Source: Pseudomonas gregormendelii
GTDB lineage: Bacteria > Pseudomonadota > Gammaproteobacteria > Pseudomonadales > Pseudomonadaceae
Assembly: GCF_017114825.1 (NCBI RefSeq)
Contig: NZ_JADEVO010000006.1
Span: 62,001 to 126,000, forward strand
Direction of reading: 5' to 3'
DNA length: 64,000 nucleotides
In this document: piece after piece, positions 1-9,836 of the stretch
How positions within the stretch are numbered: position 1 is the stretch's first letter
Layout of the letters: the number at the start of each line of letters is the position of its first letter
The notes under the pieces: generated by a model
What the model was told of the DNA's origin: nothing
Seen by the model: only the letters and a program-made list of their open reading frames with translations
Database searches by the model: none
Translations under genes and position numbers: made by a program

Positions 1-766
1 AATGCTGGCCCGGAGCTACGGGGGCTATATCAATGCCGACGAACTCACTGACGTCCCACGGCAACGCCGCTGCCGCGCCACTGCCGGTTTCCTCGGTGAT
101 GGTGAACAGGGGATGACAATCGATCATCAGCTCTTCGCCACTGTCGATAATCGCCTTCATGGCCGCCAGCAGCGCAGCCACGCCGGCCTTGTCATCCAGG
201 TGACGGGCACTGATATGGCCGCTTTCGGTGAATTCGGGCAATGGATCGAAGGCCACGAAATCACCGACGCTGATCCCTAGCGAGTCACAGTCTGCACGAG
301 TGGCGCAGTAGGCATCCAGACGCAACTCCACGTGATCCCAGCTGATCGGCATCTCGTCCACGGCCGTGTTGAAGGCGTGCCCGGAAGCCATCAGGGGCAA
401 TACACTGCCGCGAATCACGCCATTATCGGTGAACAGGCTGACCCGACTGCCCTCGGCAAAACGGCTGGACCAGCAGCCAACTGGTGCCAGGGTCAGTCGA
501 CCGTTGTCCTTGACCGCGCGAACTGCCGCGCCAATGGTGTCCAGATGCGCCGAGACGGCGCGATCCGGGCTGTTTTTCTTGCCCTTGAGGGTCGCACGGA
601 TGGTCCCGCGCCGGGTCATTTCGAAGGGAATGCCCAGCTCTTCAAGACGCTCGGCGACGTAGCGCACGATGGTGTCGGTGAATCCTGTGGGGCTTGGAAT
701 GGCCAGCATCTCCAACAGGACTTTTTGCAGGTAGTTGAGATCCGGTTCCGGGATTCTACTGGTCAT
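1..766 (-). CDS. M42 family metallopeptidase of the NAGGN osmoprotectant cluster (3' end beyond window)
   Basis: The 255 visible residues begin MTSRIPEPDLNYLQ at an ATG ending at 766; the C-terminus lies off the left edge. M42 (glutamyl aminopeptidase-like) enzymes are two-metal aminopeptidases. Expected metal-site motifs are present: AHLDTIG near residue 73, HLDDKAG near 189 and EETGSG near 225. It lies downstream of ngg and asnO on the same strand, so it is probably the cluster peptidase that trims or recycles the acetylated Gln-Gln dipeptide; that role is inferred from position. A REP pair separates it from ngg, so it may be transcribed only partly with the operon. No signal peptide, so cytoplasmic. 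Confidence 0.9.
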   Translation of the reverse strand, partial: MTSRIPEPDLNYLQKVLLEMLAIPSPTGFTDTIVRYVAERLEELGIPFEMTRRGTIRATLKGKKNSPDRAVSAHLDTIGAAVRAVKDNGRLTLAPVGCWSSRFAEGSRVSLFTDNGVIRGSVLPLMASGHAFNTAVDEMPISWDHVELRLDAYCATRADCDSLGISVGDFVAFDPLPEFTESGHISARHLDDKAGVAALLAAMKAIIDSGEELMIDCHPLFTITEETGSGAAAALPWDVSEFVGIDIAPVAPGQH

Positions 767-830
767 GGAAACTCCTGATGAGTTGAGTGCATCGATGGTT
801 TCGATGAGGTTAAGAATGGGAGGTGGTCAG

Positions 831-926
831 GCCGTCATCGCGGGCAGGCTTTGCTCTCACAGCAGCCCGGCTCCCAGAGCCGGGCCTCACACACTCCCTG
901 TGGGAACAGGCTGCCCGCGATGGCGT
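831..926. repeat. REP-type inverted pair (REPIN)
   Basis: Two REP-like arms face each other: GTCATCGCGGGCAGGCTTTG on the left and a matching CTGCCCGCGATGGCG on the right. Between them is a GC-rich hairpin (GCCCGGCT...AGCCGGGC, about 866-887) that could end transcription of ngg. Typical intergenic repeat of fluorescent pseudomonads. Confidence 0.75.
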
Positions 927-945
927 CAGTCCAGGCAGCATCTAT

Positions 946-2694
946 CTATTGGGCAGCCGGCTGACTATGGGGAAACAGCAGATCCACAAAGCGTTCTGCC
1001 GTCGGTTGCGGTTCATGATTGGCCAGCCCGGCGCGTTCATTGGCCTCGATAAATACGTATTCCGGCTGATCCGCCGCCGGCACCAGCAGGTCGAGCCCGA
1101 CCATGGGAATGTCCAGCGCCCGGGCCGCCCGCACCGCAGCGTCGACCAGGGTCGGATGCAGGATGGACGTGACATCCTCAAGGATGCCGCCGGTATGCAG
1201 ATTCGCCGTGCGCCGCACGAACAGGTGCTCGCCGGCCGGTAAAACACTGCTGTAATCGTAACCGGCAGCCGCCAGGGTACGCTCGGTTTCGCGGTCGAGG
1301 GGGATCTTGCTCTCGCCGCCGGTGGCAGCCTGGCGCCGACGACTTTGAGCCTCGATCAGCGCGCCGACACTGTGCTGGCCATCACCGATCACTTCGGCCG
1401 GTCGGCGGATGGCCGCAGCCACCACTTCAAAACCGATTACCAGAATCCGCAGGTCCAAACCTTCGTGAAAACTCTCCAGAAGCACCCGGGTGTCAAACTG
1501 GCGAGCTGACTCAATGGCTTGCTGGACCTCTTCGATCGCCTGCAGGTCCACCGCTACCCCTCGGCCCTGTTCGCCGTCCAGCGGCTTGACCACTACGCGC
1601 TCATGCTCGTCGAGGAATGCCAGGTTGTCATCGGCGTTGCCGACAAGTTGCTGGGACGGCAATTTCAGCCCCGCCGCCTTCAGTACCTTGTGCGTCAGGC
1701 TTTTGTCCTGGCACAGACTCATGCTGATGGCGCTGGTCAGGTCGCTCAGGGACTCGCGGCAACGTACCCGCCGCCCGCCATGGCTGAGGGTGAACATCCC
1801 GGCTTCGGCGTCATCGACCAGTACATCAATACCCCGACGATGGGCCTCCTCGACAATGATCCGTGCGTAAGGGTTGAAGTTCGCCTCCGGCCCAGGCCCC
1901 AGGAACAGCGGCTGATTGATGCCATTCTTGCGTTTGATGGCAAAGGTCGAAAGGTTGCGAAAACCCAGCTTGGCGTAGAGGTTTTTGGCCTGGCGATTAT
2001 CATGCAATACCGACAGGTCGAGGTAACTCAGCCCGCGACTCATAAAGTGTTCGATCAGGTGCCGGACCAGCACTTCTCCCACCCCCGGTCGGGAACAAAG
2101 GGGGTCGACGGCCAGGCACCACAGGCTGCTGCCGTTCTCTGGATCGTTGTAGGCCTTGTGATGGTTGAGCCCCATCACACTGCCGATGACCGCACCGCTG
2201 TCTTCATCCTCGGCCAGCCAGTACACCGGACCGCCGAGGTGACGCGGGGTCAGCAAACTGGCATCGATGGGCAGCATGTTGCGGGCCTGGTACAGCGTGT
2301 TGATCGCCTTCCAGTCCGCCTCACTTTGCGCCCGACGAATCCGGAAGCCGCGAAACACCCGCGTGGAGGGGCGATAGTCAGTGAACCACAGGCGCAAGGT
2401 GTCCGAAGGGTCGAGGAACAGTTGCGCCGGCTCAAGCCCCAACACCTGCTGGGGCGCGGCCACATACAGCGCGATATCCCGCTCGCCGGGTTTTTCGTTG
2501 AGCAGTTCCTGGGCAAGACTGGCAGGGTCAGCGAAGGTGTGGCCGATCAGCAATCGACCCCAACCGCAATGCAGCGCAATCGGGGCCGCGCTCGGTTCAC
2601 TGCCATCCTCAGCCAAGCGTGCCTGCAAGCGCTCGTAGGTAGGCGCCTGACCGCGCAACAAGCGTTGGCTGTAAGCCGTGGCGTGGGGTTTCAT
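946..2694 (-). CDS. ngg: N-acetylglutaminylglutamine synthetase
   Basis: A 582-residue two-domain protein. Residues about 113-250 form a GNAT acetyltransferase domain (RIRRAQSEADW..., then VGEVLVRHLIEHF and NLYAKLGF). Residues about 290-580 form an ATP-grasp ligase domain (VVVKPLDGEQGRGV, LLESFHEGLDLRILV, FIEANERAGL). This GNAT plus ATP-grasp fusion is the known Ngg architecture, which acetylates and joins glutamine units to give N-acetylglutaminylglutamine, the precursor of the osmolyte NAGGN. It follows asnO by 3 nt, so the two are co-transcribed and probably translationally coupled. Full length for the family. Confidence 0.95.
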   Translation of the reverse strand: MKPHATAYSQRLLRGQAPTYERLQARLAEDGSEPSAAPIALHCGWGRLLIGHTFADPASLAQELLNEKPGERDIALYVAAPQQVLGLEPAQLFLDPSDTLRLWFTDYRPSTRVFRGFRIRRAQSEADWKAINTLYQARNMLPIDASLLTPRHLGGPVYWLAEDEDSGAVIGSVMGLNHHKAYNDPENGSSLWCLAVDPLCSRPGVGEVLVRHLIEHFMSRGLSYLDLSVLHDNRQAKNLYAKLGFRNLSTFAIKRKNGINQPLFLGPGPEANFNPYARIIVEEAHRRGIDVLVDDAEAGMFTLSHGGRRVRCRESLSDLTSAISMSLCQDKSLTHKVLKAAGLKLPSQQLVGNADDNLAFLDEHERVVVKPLDGEQGRGVAVDLQAIEEVQQAIESARQFDTRVLLESFHEGLDLRILVIGFEVVAAAIRRPAEVIGDGQHSVGALIEAQSRRRQAATGGESKIPLDRETERTLAAAGYDYSSVLPAGEHLFVRRTANLHTGGILEDVTSILHPTLVDAAVRAARALDIPMVGLDLLVPAADQPEYVFIEANERAGLANHEPQPTAERFVDLLFPHSQPAAQ

Positions 2695-2697
2695 CGA

Positions 2698-4470
2698 TCA
2701 GATTCCTTGTTCGCTGAGCCACAGGTTCAAGGCCGCCAGTTGCCACAGCTTGGAGCCACGCAAGGGCGTCAGTTGACCTTGTGGATCAGTCAGCAGGCGG
2801 TCAAGCATGGCCGGGTTGAACAAGCCACGATCCTGGCTCGGATCCAGCAGCAGTTCGCGCACCCAATTGAGCGTATCGCCCTGTAGATGCTTGAGGCCGG
2901 GGACCGGAAAGTAACCTTTCTTGCGGTCGATCACTTCACTTGGAATGACCAGTCGCGCGGCTTCCTTGAGCACCTGCTTGCCGCCATCGGGCAGCTTGAA
3001 TTTGCCCGGTACCCGTGCCGACAATTCCACCAGGCGGTAGTCCAGGAACGGCGTGCGGGCTTCCAGGCCCCAGGCCATGGTCATGTTGTCGACGCGCTTG
3101 ACCGGGTCGTCCACCAGCATCACCGTGCTGTCCAGGCGCAAGGCTTTGTCCACAGCGGCATCGGCGCCAGGCTGGGCAAAATGTTCTTTCACGAAATCGC
3201 CAGCCGCGTCATTCGCCGTCAACCATTTGGGCTGCACGGTGGCGGCGTAATCTTCATAGCTGCGGTCGAAAAACGCTTCGCGGTAGGCAGCGTAAGGGTC
3301 GGCGGCGCCATCGACTTGCGGATACCAGTGGTAACCGGCGAACAGTTCGTCTGCACCCTGGCCGCTCTGTACCACCTTGCAGTGCTTGGCCACTTCACGG
3401 GACAGCAGGTAGAACGCAATGCAGTCATGGCTGACCATCGGCTCGCTCATGGCGCGGAACGCCGCCGGCAATTGCTCAATGATCTCTTTTTCGTCGATGC
3501 GTAACTGATGGTGCTGGGTGCCGTAGTGCCTGGCGATCAGGTCCGAGTACTGGAACTCGTCGCCGCGTTCGCCGCCGGCATCCTGGAAGCCGATGGAAAA
3601 GGTCGACAGGTTCTCCACCCCGGCTTCGCGCAACAGTCCCACGAGCATGCTCGAATCCACTCCGCCGGAGAGCAAGACTCCGACGTCGACAGCGGCTCGT
3701 TGACGAATAGCCACCGCTTCACGGGTGCTGTCCAGCACGCGGTCGCGCCAGTCTTCCAGTGTCAGGTTCATTTCATCGGCACGGGGACCGTAGGGCAGGG
3801 TCCACCAGGTTTTCTGCTCGGTGCTGCCATCAGCTTCGACGCGCATCCAGGTCGCCGGCGGCAATTTCTCGATGCCTGCCAGCAAGGTGCGCGGAGCGGG
3901 AACCACGGCATGAAAATTCAGATAGTGATTGAGAGCCACCGGATCAAGGATCGGGTTGATGTCGCCGCCCTTGAGCAGTGCTGGCAAAGCCGAGGCAAAG
4001 CGCAGGCGCTGGCCGGTACGCGACAGGTAGAGCGGCTTCACGCCCAGACGGTCACGGGCAATGAAAAGGCGCTTGGTGTCGCGTTCCCAAATGGCAAACG
4101 CAAACATGCCGTTGAGCTTGGGTAGCAGTGCTTCGCCCCAGGCGTGATAGCCCTTGAGCAGCACTTCGGTGTCACCGCCGGAGTAGAACGCATAACCAAG
4201 GCTTTCAAGCTCGGTGCGCAACTCTGGAAAGTTGTAGATCGCGCCATTGAACGCCAGGGACAGGCCCAACTGATTGTCGACCATCGGCTGCGCCGAGCCG
4301 TCCGACAGGTCCATGATTTTCAGGCGGCGATGGCCCAGGGCAATCGGCCCTTGGCTGTGGAAGCCCCACGCGTCAGGTCCGCGGGGTGCCAGGTGATGGG
4401 TGATTCGTTCAACGGCTGCAAGGTCCGCAGGTTGATTGTCAAAGCGTAACTCGCCAGCTAATCCGCACAT
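2698..4470 (-). CDS. asnO: N-acetylglutaminylglutamine amidotransferase (asparagine-synthase type)
   Basis: Starts MCGLAGELRFD at the ATG ending at 4470; this start is required because the class-II glutaminase needs Cys2 at the mature N-terminus (an upstream in-frame start at 4533 would bury it). 590 residues: N-terminal GATase-2 domain (about 2-220), then an asparagine-synthase domain with the pyrophosphate loop SGGVDSS near residue 267. It amidates the dipeptide to NAGGN using glutamine and ATP. First gene of the asnO-ngg operon; the promoter should lie in 4471-4766. In this pathway the genes are induced by osmotic stress (family knowledge). Confidence 0.95.
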   Translation of the reverse strand: MCGLAGELRFDNQPADLAAVERITHHLAPRGPDAWGFHSQGPIALGHRRLKIMDLSDGSAQPMVDNQLGLSLAFNGAIYNFPELRTELESLGYAFYSGGDTEVLLKGYHAWGEALLPKLNGMFAFAIWERDTKRLFIARDRLGVKPLYLSRTGQRLRFASALPALLKGGDINPILDPVALNHYLNFHAVVPAPRTLLAGIEKLPPATWMRVEADGSTEQKTWWTLPYGPRADEMNLTLEDWRDRVLDSTREAVAIRQRAAVDVGVLLSGGVDSSMLVGLLREAGVENLSTFSIGFQDAGGERGDEFQYSDLIARHYGTQHHQLRIDEKEIIEQLPAAFRAMSEPMVSHDCIAFYLLSREVAKHCKVVQSGQGADELFAGYHWYPQVDGAADPYAAYREAFFDRSYEDYAATVQPKWLTANDAAGDFVKEHFAQPGADAAVDKALRLDSTVMLVDDPVKRVDNMTMAWGLEARTPFLDYRLVELSARVPGKFKLPDGGKQVLKEAARLVIPSEVIDRKKGYFPVPGLKHLQGDTLNWVRELLLDPSQDRGLFNPAMLDRLLTDPQGQLTPLRGSKLWQLAALNLWLSEQGI

Positions 4471-4766
4471 AAAGTCCTTACCGGTTTTTCCGTTGGGGAG
4501 GTTCAATCGATACCCGGCTAAAACAGCGGGCACTCAGAAACTGACCCGCTGCGATCCTGGGAGTTTTAGATCGATAAGGAATAAGGCGCTCGATGCCTGT
4601 GCGGTTGTGCCCCTGACCTCCGACCAGCGCCTGAAGGCGCTGGTGGAACACACCGCCGGCCTGGACAAGGCCCGAGTACTACAGCGGCCATGCCGCATTG
4701 GCTGGCGGCTGCGGGTCGGGATGGGGTGCAAACACTGGAAGAAGCGTTGCGGTAGTCTTTAGTCTT
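4471..4766. other. Intergenic region: asnO upstream region and mnmC 3' side
   Basis: No intact gene is visible. The left part should hold the asnO promoter. On the plus strand 4590-4755 has coding-like character in shifting frames (LTSDQRLKALVEHTAG in one frame, then MPHWLAAAGRDGVQTLEEAL ending in TAG at 4753-4755 in another), which may be the remnant of a decayed gene. I do not recognise it. Confidence 0.4.
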
Positions 4767-6749
4767 TCACGCCTTTGCGCGGATCAAGCGCCGCAAGACG
4801 AATCGATTGGGATGGCACGCCTCGGCGACGGCCCGGGGCAACGGCAGCGGTTCGTTGTCGAGCCAGGCCGCCAGCAGCTCGGCTGACAATGGGGCGGTGA
4901 TCAAGCCCCGGGAACCGTGACCGCTGTTGACGTACACACCGTCCAGCCATGGGCAAGGGATGTCCGGCGTTTGCCGGGCATCTTTGCTCAGGACGCCATA
5001 GGCGTCGGTAAAGGCCTGGGTAGCGGCCAGCGGACCGACGATCGGCAGGTAATCCGGACTGGTACAGCGAAACGCGGCGCGACCTTCCAGGGCCTCTGGT
5101 TGCAAGGTGCCGGCACCCAGGCGGGCGACCAGATCGGCGGATATATCCTCGAGCATCTGCAAGTTGCCGGCATGCTCGGCTGCCGTGGGTGTCAGGTCGT
5201 CGTTGTTGAAATCGAAACTGGCGCCCAGGGTGTGTTCGCCCAGCCGCGCCGGTGCAACGTAGCCTTCGGCGCACACCACGGTGCTCAGGCTTTGGCTGTC
5301 AGCAGTTTGAGGCAGGCGGGTAATCTGGCCCCGAATACGCTTGAGCGGCAGGTCGCTGCTGAAGTCAAAACGCCTGACGTCGGCAGCGCCCGCCAGCACC
5401 ACCACTGTCGCTTGGGCCAGCAATCTTTCCCCAGCCCACGCCTGCCATTGCCCTTTGTCACGGCGCAGTTGCACCACCTCGTGATGAGTCAGGACGTTGA
5501 TATTGGGATGAGCCGCTTGCCAGGCGCACAGGGCTGGCGGATGCACCCAGCCGCCCTCTGGATAAAACAGGCCGCCGGATGGCAGCGCGATACCCGCGCG
5601 CCCCTCGGCGTGTTCGCGATCGAGCTCATGCAGCAGATCGTCGGGAAACGCTGCGGCCAAATGTGCCTGCCGGTCGGCTTCCTTGGCATTGAACGCCAGT
5701 TGCAGAACACCGCAATCGTCCCAGTCGACTCCCCGTTGCAGATGTTCGAGCAACCGCCGGGTGTGGCCAAATCCACTGACAATCAACTGTGACAACGCCG
5801 TGCCATGGGCCGAAAGCTTGAGGTACAACACGCCCTGGGGATTGCCCGACGCTTCCTGCGCCAGAGCCGTGTGACGCTCCAGCAGGCTCACGCGCCAACC
5901 CCTTGCCGCAAGGCTCGCAGCCGTGGCGCAACCGGCCAGACCGGCGCCAATCACCATGGCATGCCGCTCGCCAGTCAGTGGCAGCGGACGCGCGAACCAC
6001 GGTTTGGTTACCGCCGGCGGCGCTGCCTCTTGCGGCCATCCGAGAAATACGCCCCGCAGGATTTCCCATTTGTGCCCGATGCCGGGCGTACGCTTCATCT
6101 TGAAGCCCGCCGCATTCAGCAGTCGGCGCACCCAACCGGTGCTGGTAAACGTACTGATGGTCGAGCCGGGCGCTGCCAGGCGGGCCAGTTCGGCGAACAG
6201 CTCGGCGGTCCACATGTCGGGATTTTTTGCCGGGGCGAAGCCGTCGAGAAACCAGGCGTCAACTTGGGCGTCCAGTTGCGGCAACTGTTCCAGGGCGTCG
6301 CCAATCAGCAACGTCAGGGTGACGCGGCCGTTGTCCAGCACCAGTCGCTGGAAGCCTTGATGGATGGCCACGTATTGCGCCAGCAGTTGATCGGCGAACG
6401 GCTTGAGCTCGGGCCACAATGCCAGTGCTCGCTGCAGGTCCGGCAGGGTCAGCGGGTATTTTTCGACGCTGACGAAATGCAACCGCGCGCCAGGCACCGC
6501 CTGTGCCTCGAACAACTGCCAGGCACAGAGGAAGTTCAGGCCGGTGCCGAATCCGGTCTCCCCAATCACCAGGCGCTCACCGGCCTGCAGCGTGGCAAAG
6601 CGCTCACTCAAGGCATTTTGCTGGAGGAACACGTAACGGGTCTCATCCAGGCCCGACAGATCGGAAAAGTACACGTCGTCGAACACCCGCGAACGCGGAA
6701 GTCCCTGGTCGTCCCAGTCGAGCTGGGCGTGGGGTAATACGGGTTTCAT
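4767..6749 (-). CDS. mnmC: Bifunctional tRNA mnm5s2U34 biosynthesis protein MnmC
   Basis: 660 residues with both MnmC activities. Residues about 1-240 are the SAM-dependent methyltransferase (GETGFGTGLNFLCAW near 64; DAWFLDGFAPAKNPDMW near 180). From about 262 comes an FAD-dependent oxidase of the DAO type (VIGAGLAGCATAASLAARGW). The oxidase converts cmnm5 to nm5 and the methyltransferase makes mnm5 at U34 of tRNAs for Lys, Glu and Gln. Length and domain order match the enterobacterial and pseudomonad enzyme. Divergent from the polyphosphate gene at 6909. Confidence 0.96.
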   Translation of the reverse strand: MKPVLPHAQLDWDDQGLPRSRVFDDVYFSDLSGLDETRYVFLQQNALSERFATLQAGERLVIGETGFGTGLNFLCAWQLFEAQAVPGARLHFVSVEKYPLTLPDLQRALALWPELKPFADQLLAQYVAIHQGFQRLVLDNGRVTLTLLIGDALEQLPQLDAQVDAWFLDGFAPAKNPDMWTAELFAELARLAAPGSTISTFTSTGWVRRLLNAAGFKMKRTPGIGHKWEILRGVFLGWPQEAAPPAVTKPWFARPLPLTGERHAMVIGAGLAGCATAASLAARGWRVSLLERHTALAQEASGNPQGVLYLKLSAHGTALSQLIVSGFGHTRRLLEHLQRGVDWDDCGVLQLAFNAKEADRQAHLAAAFPDDLLHELDREHAEGRAGIALPSGGLFYPEGGWVHPPALCAWQAAHPNINVLTHHEVVQLRRDKGQWQAWAGERLLAQATVVVLAGAADVRRFDFSSDLPLKRIRGQITRLPQTADSQSLSTVVCAEGYVAPARLGEHTLGASFDFNNDDLTPTAAEHAGNLQMLEDISADLVARLGAGTLQPEALEGRAAFRCTSPDYLPIVGPLAATQAFTDAYGVLSKDARQTPDIPCPWLDGVYVNSGHGSRGLITAPLSAELLAAWLDNEPLPLPRAVAEACHPNRFVLRRLIRAKA

Positions 6750-6908
6750 GGCAGGCTCGGCATCGGCAAGGTGGCCATTCTAGCTGATCGTCGTGGCAAT
6801 GCCTGATCCATGGCATCGGCAGCGGCCGATCAAACGATGAAAATGGATTTCTACTACGTGGGGGAGGTCAATCCGCTAGTCTTGCTCAATACGGGAAGGG
6901 AGCCATCC

Positions 6909-8423
6909 ATGTTCGAATCTGCTGAAATCGGTCATTTCATCGATAAAGAAACCTACGACGCCGAAGTGCCGGCGCTGCGCGAAGCGTTGCTTGAAGCGCA
7001 ATTTGAACTCCAGCAGCAGCAACGTTTTCCGGTCATCGTGCTGATCAACGGCATCGAAGGGGCCGGCAAGGGTGAGACGGTCAAGCTGCTCAACGAGTGG
7101 ATGGACCCTCGACTGATCGAAGTGCGCACTTTTGATCAGCAAACCGACGAGGAGCTGGCCCGTCCGCCGGCCTGGCGCTACTGGCGAATGCTGCCAGCCA
7201 AGGGCCGCATGGGTATTTTCTTTGGCAACTGGTACAGCCAGATGCTTCAAGGGCGAGTCCATGGCGAGTTCAAGAATCCGCGGCTCGACCAGGGCATCAA
7301 TGCCGCCGAGCGTCTGGAAAAGATGCTGTGCGACGAAGGCGCGCTGATCTTCAAGTTCTGGTTCCACCTGTCCAAGAAACAGATGAAGGCCCGCCTCAAG
7401 GCGCTGGCGGACGACCCCTTGCACAGCTGGCGCATCAGCCCGCTGGACTGGCAGCAATCGCAGACCTACGACAAGTTCGTCAAATACGGCGAGCGCGTCA
7501 TGCGCCGCACCAGCCGTGACTATGCGCCCTGGCATGTGATCGAAGGCGTCGACCCGAACTATCGCAGCCTGGCGGTCGGGCGGATTCTGCTCGCCGGCCT
7601 GCAAGGTGCTCTCCAACGAGCATCCCTGCACCCGGAAAAAGTCAACGCCGCCCCACTGCCCACCAGCGTCGATCAGTTGAACCTGCTCGACAGCCTGGAC
7701 TTGACCCTGCGCCTGGACAAGGACGATTACGAAGAACAGCTGATCACCGAACAGGCACGCTTCTCTGGCCTGATGCGGGATAAACGCATGCGCCGCCACG
7801 CGTTGATCGCCGTCTTCGAAGGCAATGATGCGGCGGGCAAGGGCGGGGCGATTCGCCGGGTGGCGGCGGCCCTGGATCCGCGTCAGTACAGCATCGTGCC
7901 GATTGCCGCGCCGACCGAAGAAGAGCGTGCGCAGCCGTACTTGTGGCGGTTTTGGCGGCACATCCCGGCCAAGGGCAAGTTCACCGTGTTTGATCGTTCG
8001 TGGTACGGGCGTGTGCTGGTGGAGCGCATCGAAGGCTTCTGCCCGCCGTCGGACTGGTTGCGCGCTTACAGCGAGATCAATGATTTCGAAGAGCAGATCG
8101 TCGATTCCGGCGTGATCGTGGTCAAGTTCTGGCTGGCCATCGACAAGCAGACTCAGCTGGAGCGTTTCCAGGCCCGTGAGGAGATTCCCTTCAAGCGTTT
8201 CAAGATCACCGAAGACGACTGGCGCAACCGCGACAAGTGGGACGCCTATCGTGCTGCGGTAGGCGATATGGTGGATCGCACCAGCACCGATATCTCGCAA
8301 TGGACGCTGGTGGAAGCCAATGACAAGCGCTGGGCGCGGGTCAAAGTGCTGCGCACTATTAACAGTGCGCTGGAAGCGGCGTTCGAAAAGTCCGACCGCG
8401 AGGACAAGAAACACAAGAAGTGA
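6909..8423 (+). CDS. pap: Polyphosphate:AMP phosphotransferase (two fused PPK2 domains)
   Basis: Start chosen at ATG 6909 (MFESAEIGHFIDKETYD), just behind GGGAAGGGAG; in-frame starts from 6810 have no such site. 504 residues with two PPK2 domains: Walker A NGIEGAGKGE near residues 47-56 and EGNDAAGKGGA near 302-312, each followed by a PPK2 lid region with RSW or NWYS motifs (FGNWYSQM, FDRSWYGRVL). Fused double-domain PPK2 enzymes phosphorylate AMP to ADP with polyphosphate. The first domain has FGNWYS where active domains have FDRSWYGR, so it is probably the structural, less active half. Cytoplasmic. Confidence 0.93.
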   Translation: MFESAEIGHFIDKETYDAEVPALREALLEAQFELQQQQRFPVIVLINGIEGAGKGETVKLLNEWMDPRLIEVRTFDQQTDEELARPPAWRYWRMLPAKGRMGIFFGNWYSQMLQGRVHGEFKNPRLDQGINAAERLEKMLCDEGALIFKFWFHLSKKQMKARLKALADDPLHSWRISPLDWQQSQTYDKFVKYGERVMRRTSRDYAPWHVIEGVDPNYRSLAVGRILLAGLQGALQRASLHPEKVNAAPLPTSVDQLNLLDSLDLTLRLDKDDYEEQLITEQARFSGLMRDKRMRRHALIAVFEGNDAAGKGGAIRRVAAALDPRQYSIVPIAAPTEEERAQPYLWRFWRHIPAKGKFTVFDRSWYGRVLVERIEGFCPPSDWLRAYSEINDFEEQIVDSGVIVVKFWLAIDKQTQLERFQAREEIPFKRFKITEDDWRNRDKWDAYRAAVGDMVDRTSTDISQWTLVEANDKRWARVKVLRTINSALEAAFEKSDREDKKHKK

Positions 8424-8525
8424 ACCGATGGTTGCGCATACGCGAGGTGAATGATTGTCGCAGCCGCTTATGTTGTGGACTTATGCTCGGTCTACTCTCA
8501 ACCGATAACAACAATGAGGTATGCC

Positions 8526-9710
8526 ATGCGTGAAGTGGTGATCGTCGACAGCGTGCGGACCGGCCTGGCCAAATCCTTTCGCGGTAAGTTCAACCAGACT
8601 CGTCCTGACGACATGGCGGCGCATTGTGTCGACGCCTTGTTGGCGCGCTCGGGCATCGACCCGGCGAGCGTCGAGGACTGCATCGTCGGAGCTGGTTCCA
8701 ACGAAGGCGCCCAAGGCTACAACATCGGCCGTAATGTGGCGGTGTTGTCGCGCCTGGGTACTGGCACTGCCGGCATGACCCTCAACCGCTTCTGCTCGTC
8801 GGGTTTGCAGGCGATCGCCATTGCTGCCAACCAGATCGCTTCGGGCTGCAGTGAGATCATTGTGGCTGGCGGCGTCGAGTCGATCAGCCTGACGATGAAG
8901 AGCGTCAATACCGACAACCTGATCAACCCGCTGCTCAAGGAGCAGGTCCCGGGCATCTACTTCCCCATGGGCCAGACTGCCGAGATCGTGGCGCGTCGCT
9001 ATAACGTCAGCCGCGCAGAACAGGACCTGTATGCGCTGCAGAGCCAGCAGCGTACGGCGCAGGCCCAGGCCACCGGCTTGTTCGATGACGAAATCGTGCC
9101 GATGGCGGTGAAATACTGGGTCGAGGACAAGAACAGCGGCGAGGTGCAGATCCTCGACGGCATTGTCGATCGCGACGATTGCAACCGCCCGGACACCACG
9201 CTGGAAAGCCTGGCGGGCTTGAAACCGGTATTTGCCGAAGACGGCTCGGTGACTGCCGGCAACTCTTCGCAGTTGTCCGACGGTGCGTCGATGACGCTGG
9301 TGATGAGCCTGGAAAAAGCCCTGGAGCTGGGATTGAAGCCCAAGGCGTTCTTCCGCGGATTTACCGTGGCAGGTTGCGAACCGGATGAGATGGGGATCGG
9401 CCCGGTGTTTTCGGTGCCCAAACTGCTCAAGGCCAAAGGGTTGCAGGTGGCCGACATTGACCTGTGGGAACTCAACGAGGCGTTCGCTTCGCAATGCCTT
9501 TACAGCCGTAACCGCCTGCAAATCGATAACGAAAAATACAACGTCAACGGCGGCTCGATTTCCATTGGCCACCCGTTCGGCATGACCGGTTCGCGGCAAG
9601 TGGGGCATCTGGTGCGCGAGTTGCAGCGGCGTAATCTGCGCTATGGCGTGGTGACCATGTGCGTGGGCGGGGGCATGGGGGCTACCGGGCTGTTTGAAGC
9701 GGTGGGGTAA
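8526..9710 (+). CDS. Acetyl-CoA C-acyltransferase (thiolase)
   Basis: 394 residues starting MREVVIVDSVRTGLAKSFRG at ATG 8526, behind GAGGT at 8516-8520 (upstream in-frame starts at 8451 and 8514 are poorer). Thiolase hallmarks: nucleophile Cys90 in NRFCSSGLQ, the GHPFGMTGSR histidine loop and the second cysteine in VTMCVGGGMGATG. Thiolytic cleavage of 3-ketoacyl-CoA in beta-oxidation, or the reverse condensation; chain-length preference cannot be read from sequence. No partner beta-oxidation genes lie next to it. Confidence 0.93.
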   Translation: MREVVIVDSVRTGLAKSFRGKFNQTRPDDMAAHCVDALLARSGIDPASVEDCIVGAGSNEGAQGYNIGRNVAVLSRLGTGTAGMTLNRFCSSGLQAIAIAANQIASGCSEIIVAGGVESISLTMKSVNTDNLINPLLKEQVPGIYFPMGQTAEIVARRYNVSRAEQDLYALQSQQRTAQAQATGLFDDEIVPMAVKYWVEDKNSGEVQILDGIVDRDDCNRPDTTLESLAGLKPVFAEDGSVTAGNSSQLSDGASMTLVMSLEKALELGLKPKAFFRGFTVAGCEPDEMGIGPVFSVPKLLKAKGLQVADIDLWELNEAFASQCLYSRNRLQIDNEKYNVNGGSISIGHPFGMTGSRQVGHLVRELQRRNLRYGVVTMCVGGGMGATGLFEAVG

Positions 9711-9741
9711 TGACCTGTATTGGTGTGGAAACTGTGAAGTA

Positions 9742-9823
9742 GCCTTCGCGAGCAAGTCGAATAACCGCGCCGCCGCTCACACAGGTCTTGCGGCGGTGCG
9801 ACGATTCGACTTGCTGGCGAATA
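9742..9823. repeat. Degenerate REP-like inverted repeat
   Basis: Outer arms GCAAGTCGAAT and ATTCGACTTGC pair, with inner GCGCCGCCGC and GCGGCGGTGC forming a second stem. It sits just after the thiolase stop and before the convergent DUF6316-like gene, so it could act as a terminator-like structure for either gene. Confidence 0.6.
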
Positions 9824-9836
9824 CCCGCGCCTGGGT

